A DNA stretch of 63,834 nucleotides from Candidatus Ventrousia excrementavium. Its GTDB lineage: Bacteria; Bacillota; Clostridia; Oscillospirales; Butyricicoccaceae. Below the pieces are notes generated by a model that had not been told where the DNA came from, ran no database searches, and was given only the letters and a program-made list of their open reading frames with translations. The DNA lies in contig DVMR01000051.1 in NCBI GenBank assembly GCA_018714845.1, positions 1 through 63,834 on the forward strand. The letters are read 5' to 3'. This document shows, piece after piece, positions 61,978 through 63,834 of this stretch (within the stretch, counting starts at the first letter, position 1; each line of letters begins with the position of its first letter). A program made the translations under genes and the position numbers.

Positions 61978-63762
61978 ATGCTCGATTTCATCATCAAAAA
62001 CGGAACTGTCATCGACGGGACCGGCGCCGATGCGCGTCGTGCCGACGTCGGAGTACACAACGGACGCATCGTTCTGGTCGGCGACCTGCATGACGCGCAG
62101 GCCGCACAGGTCATCGACGCTGGCGGCAGGGTCGTTGCCCCCGGCTTTATTGACAGCCACAGCCACGCCGATATTTCGGTCATCCGCACCCCTGACCTGG
62201 AAAGCCTGACGGCGCAGGGCATCACAACGGTGTGCACCGGTCACTGCGGCATGGGGCTCGCGCCCCTGAACCGGCACTATATGGGCATGTTCAACGACGA
62301 AGAAGCGCTGAACGCCGTTTTCCCGCCGCTGTTCGCCGGCGACTGTCCGGGCCGTGTACCTGTTGTCGAGCTGGAGCCGCTGCGCGAGGCCTATCTGGCA
62401 CAATACGGCATTCCGCTCGACTGGAGCAGCTTTGACGAGTTTCTGTCGCACATCGAACGCAGCGGCGTCGGTCCCAACCTGGTCCCCTTTGTGCCCCACG
62501 GCCCTCTCCGCATCGCTGTTATGGGCGTTGACTTCCGCCGGACCGCCACTGACCGGGAAGTCAGTGAAATGTGCACTCTCCTTCTTCAGAGCATGGATGC
62601 CGGCGCTCACGGTCTGAGCTTTGGCTTTGACTACCAGCCCGGCGACGAAGCCGACAAAAATGAGCTGCTCGCTCTGATGCGCGTTGTCGCCGAATACGAC
62701 GGCATTGTCACTGCGCACGCCCAGTACAGCCCGCGCCGCGGCTCCCGGATTATCGAGGGCTTCCAGCCCATTGACGGCTATCGCGAAATGCTCGAGCTAG
62801 GGTTGGAGAGCGGCGCGCGGGTCCACATCAGCCATCTGCGTCCCGGATACCGCGGCATGCCGGCGCCCGAGCTGACGGACGAGAGCTGCCGCAGCGTCAT
62901 GCGGCTGTTTGAAGCCTACCGTGCACAGGGCGTGCGCGCCGGCTGGGACGTATTGCCGCACTATGCCGAAGCAGGGCACTATGCGCCCATGCTTGTGTCA
63001 CAGCTGCTGCCCTATGTTGAGCAGTGCGGCAGCCTGACTCGTTTTCAGGCCATGCTGCATCTGCCCGAATACCGCCTGCGCCTCAAATACGAGCTTGAAA
63101 ACGGTCTCAACCCCGGCTCCCATTCCCCCACAGGGCTCAATGCCACTGCTCCGGGCTGGCATTCGGTGTATGAAATCACACAGTGCGTACTGCCCGGCTG
63201 CACAGGCCGGACCATCGGCGAACTGGCGCAAAAGCGCGGACAGCCCCCGCTTGACACGCTGCTCGATTTGCTGGCTGACGACGTCCGCGTCTGCGTGCGC
63301 ATCCGCGTGCCTTCCAAAAGCCCCCTTGGGCTGGACTGCTATGCGTCTTATCCAGACGCAGCCTTTGGCCTTGACGTCGGCGGCTGCGACTTTGGCTGCC
63401 AGCGCGAAACACGCCCGGACATGCCGCCTCGATATGACGGCGCGTACAGCGATTTCTGCGGCATGGTCATGCTGCTGACCTGCGGCGTTATCGGCCGGCG
63501 CGAAGACATCATCGCTGCCATAACCGGACGCACGGCCCGCAATTACGGCCTTTTAGACCGCGGACAGATTGCCGAAGGGATGCGGGCCGATCTCGTTATT
63601 CTCGACTGGGATGCCCTGGATCCCGGCATTGATTACATCACGCCCAACCGTCCCCCGCGCGGGGTGGACATGGTCTTTGTCAACGGCCGTCTGACCGCAG
63701 AAAAGGGCCGGATGCTCAATCCGCGAGCCGGCATGGTCGTTCGCCGGCGCCAAATTAAGTAA
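61978..63762 (+). CDS. N-acyl-D-amino-acid deacylase/D-aminoacylase family
   Basis: A 594-residue amidohydrolase of the D-aminoacylase family. FIIKNGTVIDGTGADARRAD at 4-23, metal motif GFIDSHSHAD near 56-65, TTVCTGHCGMG near 84 (family cysteine), VTAHAQYSPRR near 244 (His ligand), RVHISHLRPGYRG near 281 and a late GRTARNYGLLDRGQIAEGM near 537. Hydrolyses N-acyl-D-amino acids or D-aminoacyl dipeptides. AAAGGAGG lies 6 bases before ATG; spacing to the previous gene is 13 bases. Terminal steps of the inferred D-peptide route. Confidence 0.88.
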   Translation: MLDFIIKNGTVIDGTGADARRADVGVHNGRIVLVGDLHDAQAAQVIDAGGRVVAPGFIDSHSHADISVIRTPDLESLTAQGITTVCTGHCGMGLAPLNRHYMGMFNDEEALNAVFPPLFAGDCPGRVPVVELEPLREAYLAQYGIPLDWSSFDEFLSHIERSGVGPNLVPFVPHGPLRIAVMGVDFRRTATDREVSEMCTLLLQSMDAGAHGLSFGFDYQPGDEADKNELLALMRVVAEYDGIVTAHAQYSPRRGSRIIEGFQPIDGYREMLELGLESGARVHISHLRPGYRGMPAPELTDESCRSVMRLFEAYRAQGVRAGWDVLPHYAEAGHYAPMLVSQLLPYVEQCGSLTRFQAMLHLPEYRLRLKYELENGLNPGSHSPTGLNATAPGWHSVYEITQCVLPGCTGRTIGELAQKRGQPPLDTLLDLLADDVRVCVRIRVPSKSPLGLDCYASYPDAAFGLDVGGCDFGCQRETRPDMPPRYDGAYSDFCGMVMLLTCGVIGRREDIIAAITGRTARNYGLLDRGQIAEGMRADLVILDWDALDPGIDYITPNRPPRGVDMVFVNGRLTAEKGRMLNPRAGMVVRRRQIK

Positions 63763-63834
63763 AGTAAATCAGCTTTACTCCATTGTTTTCCAAGCCTTTA
63801 CTCGTTCTTTTCTCATCATTCGAGGTGAAAAGTG

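Overview
The window reads as a chromosomal segment of a GC-rich, anaerobic, spore-forming-type Firmicute. I infer class Clostridia, most likely the Oscillospirales (Ruminococcaceae/Butyricicoccaceae-like). Reasons: single-chain pyruvate:ferredoxin oxidoreductase, homodimeric glycyl-tRNA synthetase, a butyrate-type acyl-CoA transferase, Clostridia-restricted small families (DUF6440, DUF6514, DUF1292, DUF2508, DUF4363), a sporulation-type polysaccharide deacetylase, a 2-hydroxyacyl-CoA dehydratase activase operon and an atypical topoisomerase IV pair. Codons mostly end in G or C, except in about 0.7-6.4 kb, which looks more AT-rich and mosaic. There is no rRNA, CRISPR, prophage or insertion sequence. 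One tRNA-Pro(TGG) is present.

Layout. 0-0.7 kb: 3' end of an imidazolonepropionase-like amidohydrolase. 0.7-6.3 kb: small redox and hypothetical genes (DUF6440, thioredoxin, ferredoxin plus NapH-like membrane protein, Crp/Fnr regulator, DUF2871, DUF2200), a truncated SGNH hydrolase, and two distantly paralogous membrane proteins facing each other across a perfect 22-bp inverted repeat. 6.2-9.3 kb: tRNA-Pro, glyS, an unknown gene and an SH3/NlpC-P60 hydrolase. 9.3-23.3 kb: thirteen close-packed minus-strand genes (tagA, thyX, tmk, DUF2156, GNAT, CPBP protease, mltG, U32 peptidase, alaS, HIT, comEC, holA, rnmV). 23.4-26.7 kb: ECF S-component and CoA-transferase, then a DUF421/DUF4363 pair. 26.7-30.1 kb: S-layer-type surface protein, nrdR and a frameshifted DUF6514 gene. 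30.3-34.1 kb: a three-gene CoA-dehydratase-activase-type operon and two small membrane proteins. 34.1-36.1 kb: a 6S-like structured RNA, DUF1292, and infC-rpmI-rplT with a leader and a probable AUC start codon. 36.1-44.3 kb: three DnaA-box-like repeats, comM, the 1220-residue PFOR, an M55 D-aminopeptidase, a polysaccharide deacetylase and two small genes. 44.4-50.1 kb: topoisomerase IV-type B and A subunits and a MATE exporter.

50.1-63.8 kb forms one functional block, and it is the best candidate for a little-described system. On the minus strand a GntR/FCD regulator is followed by a peptide ABC transporter (binding protein, two permeases, two ATPases), a RidA-family protein and a cupin. Divergently, three close-packed genes encode an imidazolonepropionase-like amidohydrolase, a 1109-residue cytoplasmic protein with a C-terminal M14-type zinc-carboxypeptidase site and a large unrecognised N-terminal part, and an N-acyl-D-amino-acid deacylase. 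Related operator-like sequences containing AGTATACT or CCATACTA lie at all three promoter regions. I infer import and breakdown of blocked or D-amino-acid-containing peptides. The transporter's binding-protein gene carries an in-frame TAA just after its lipobox, so uptake may be broken in this strain or the sequence may contain an error.

All names rest on reading motifs and recalled family knowledge; no database search was possible.
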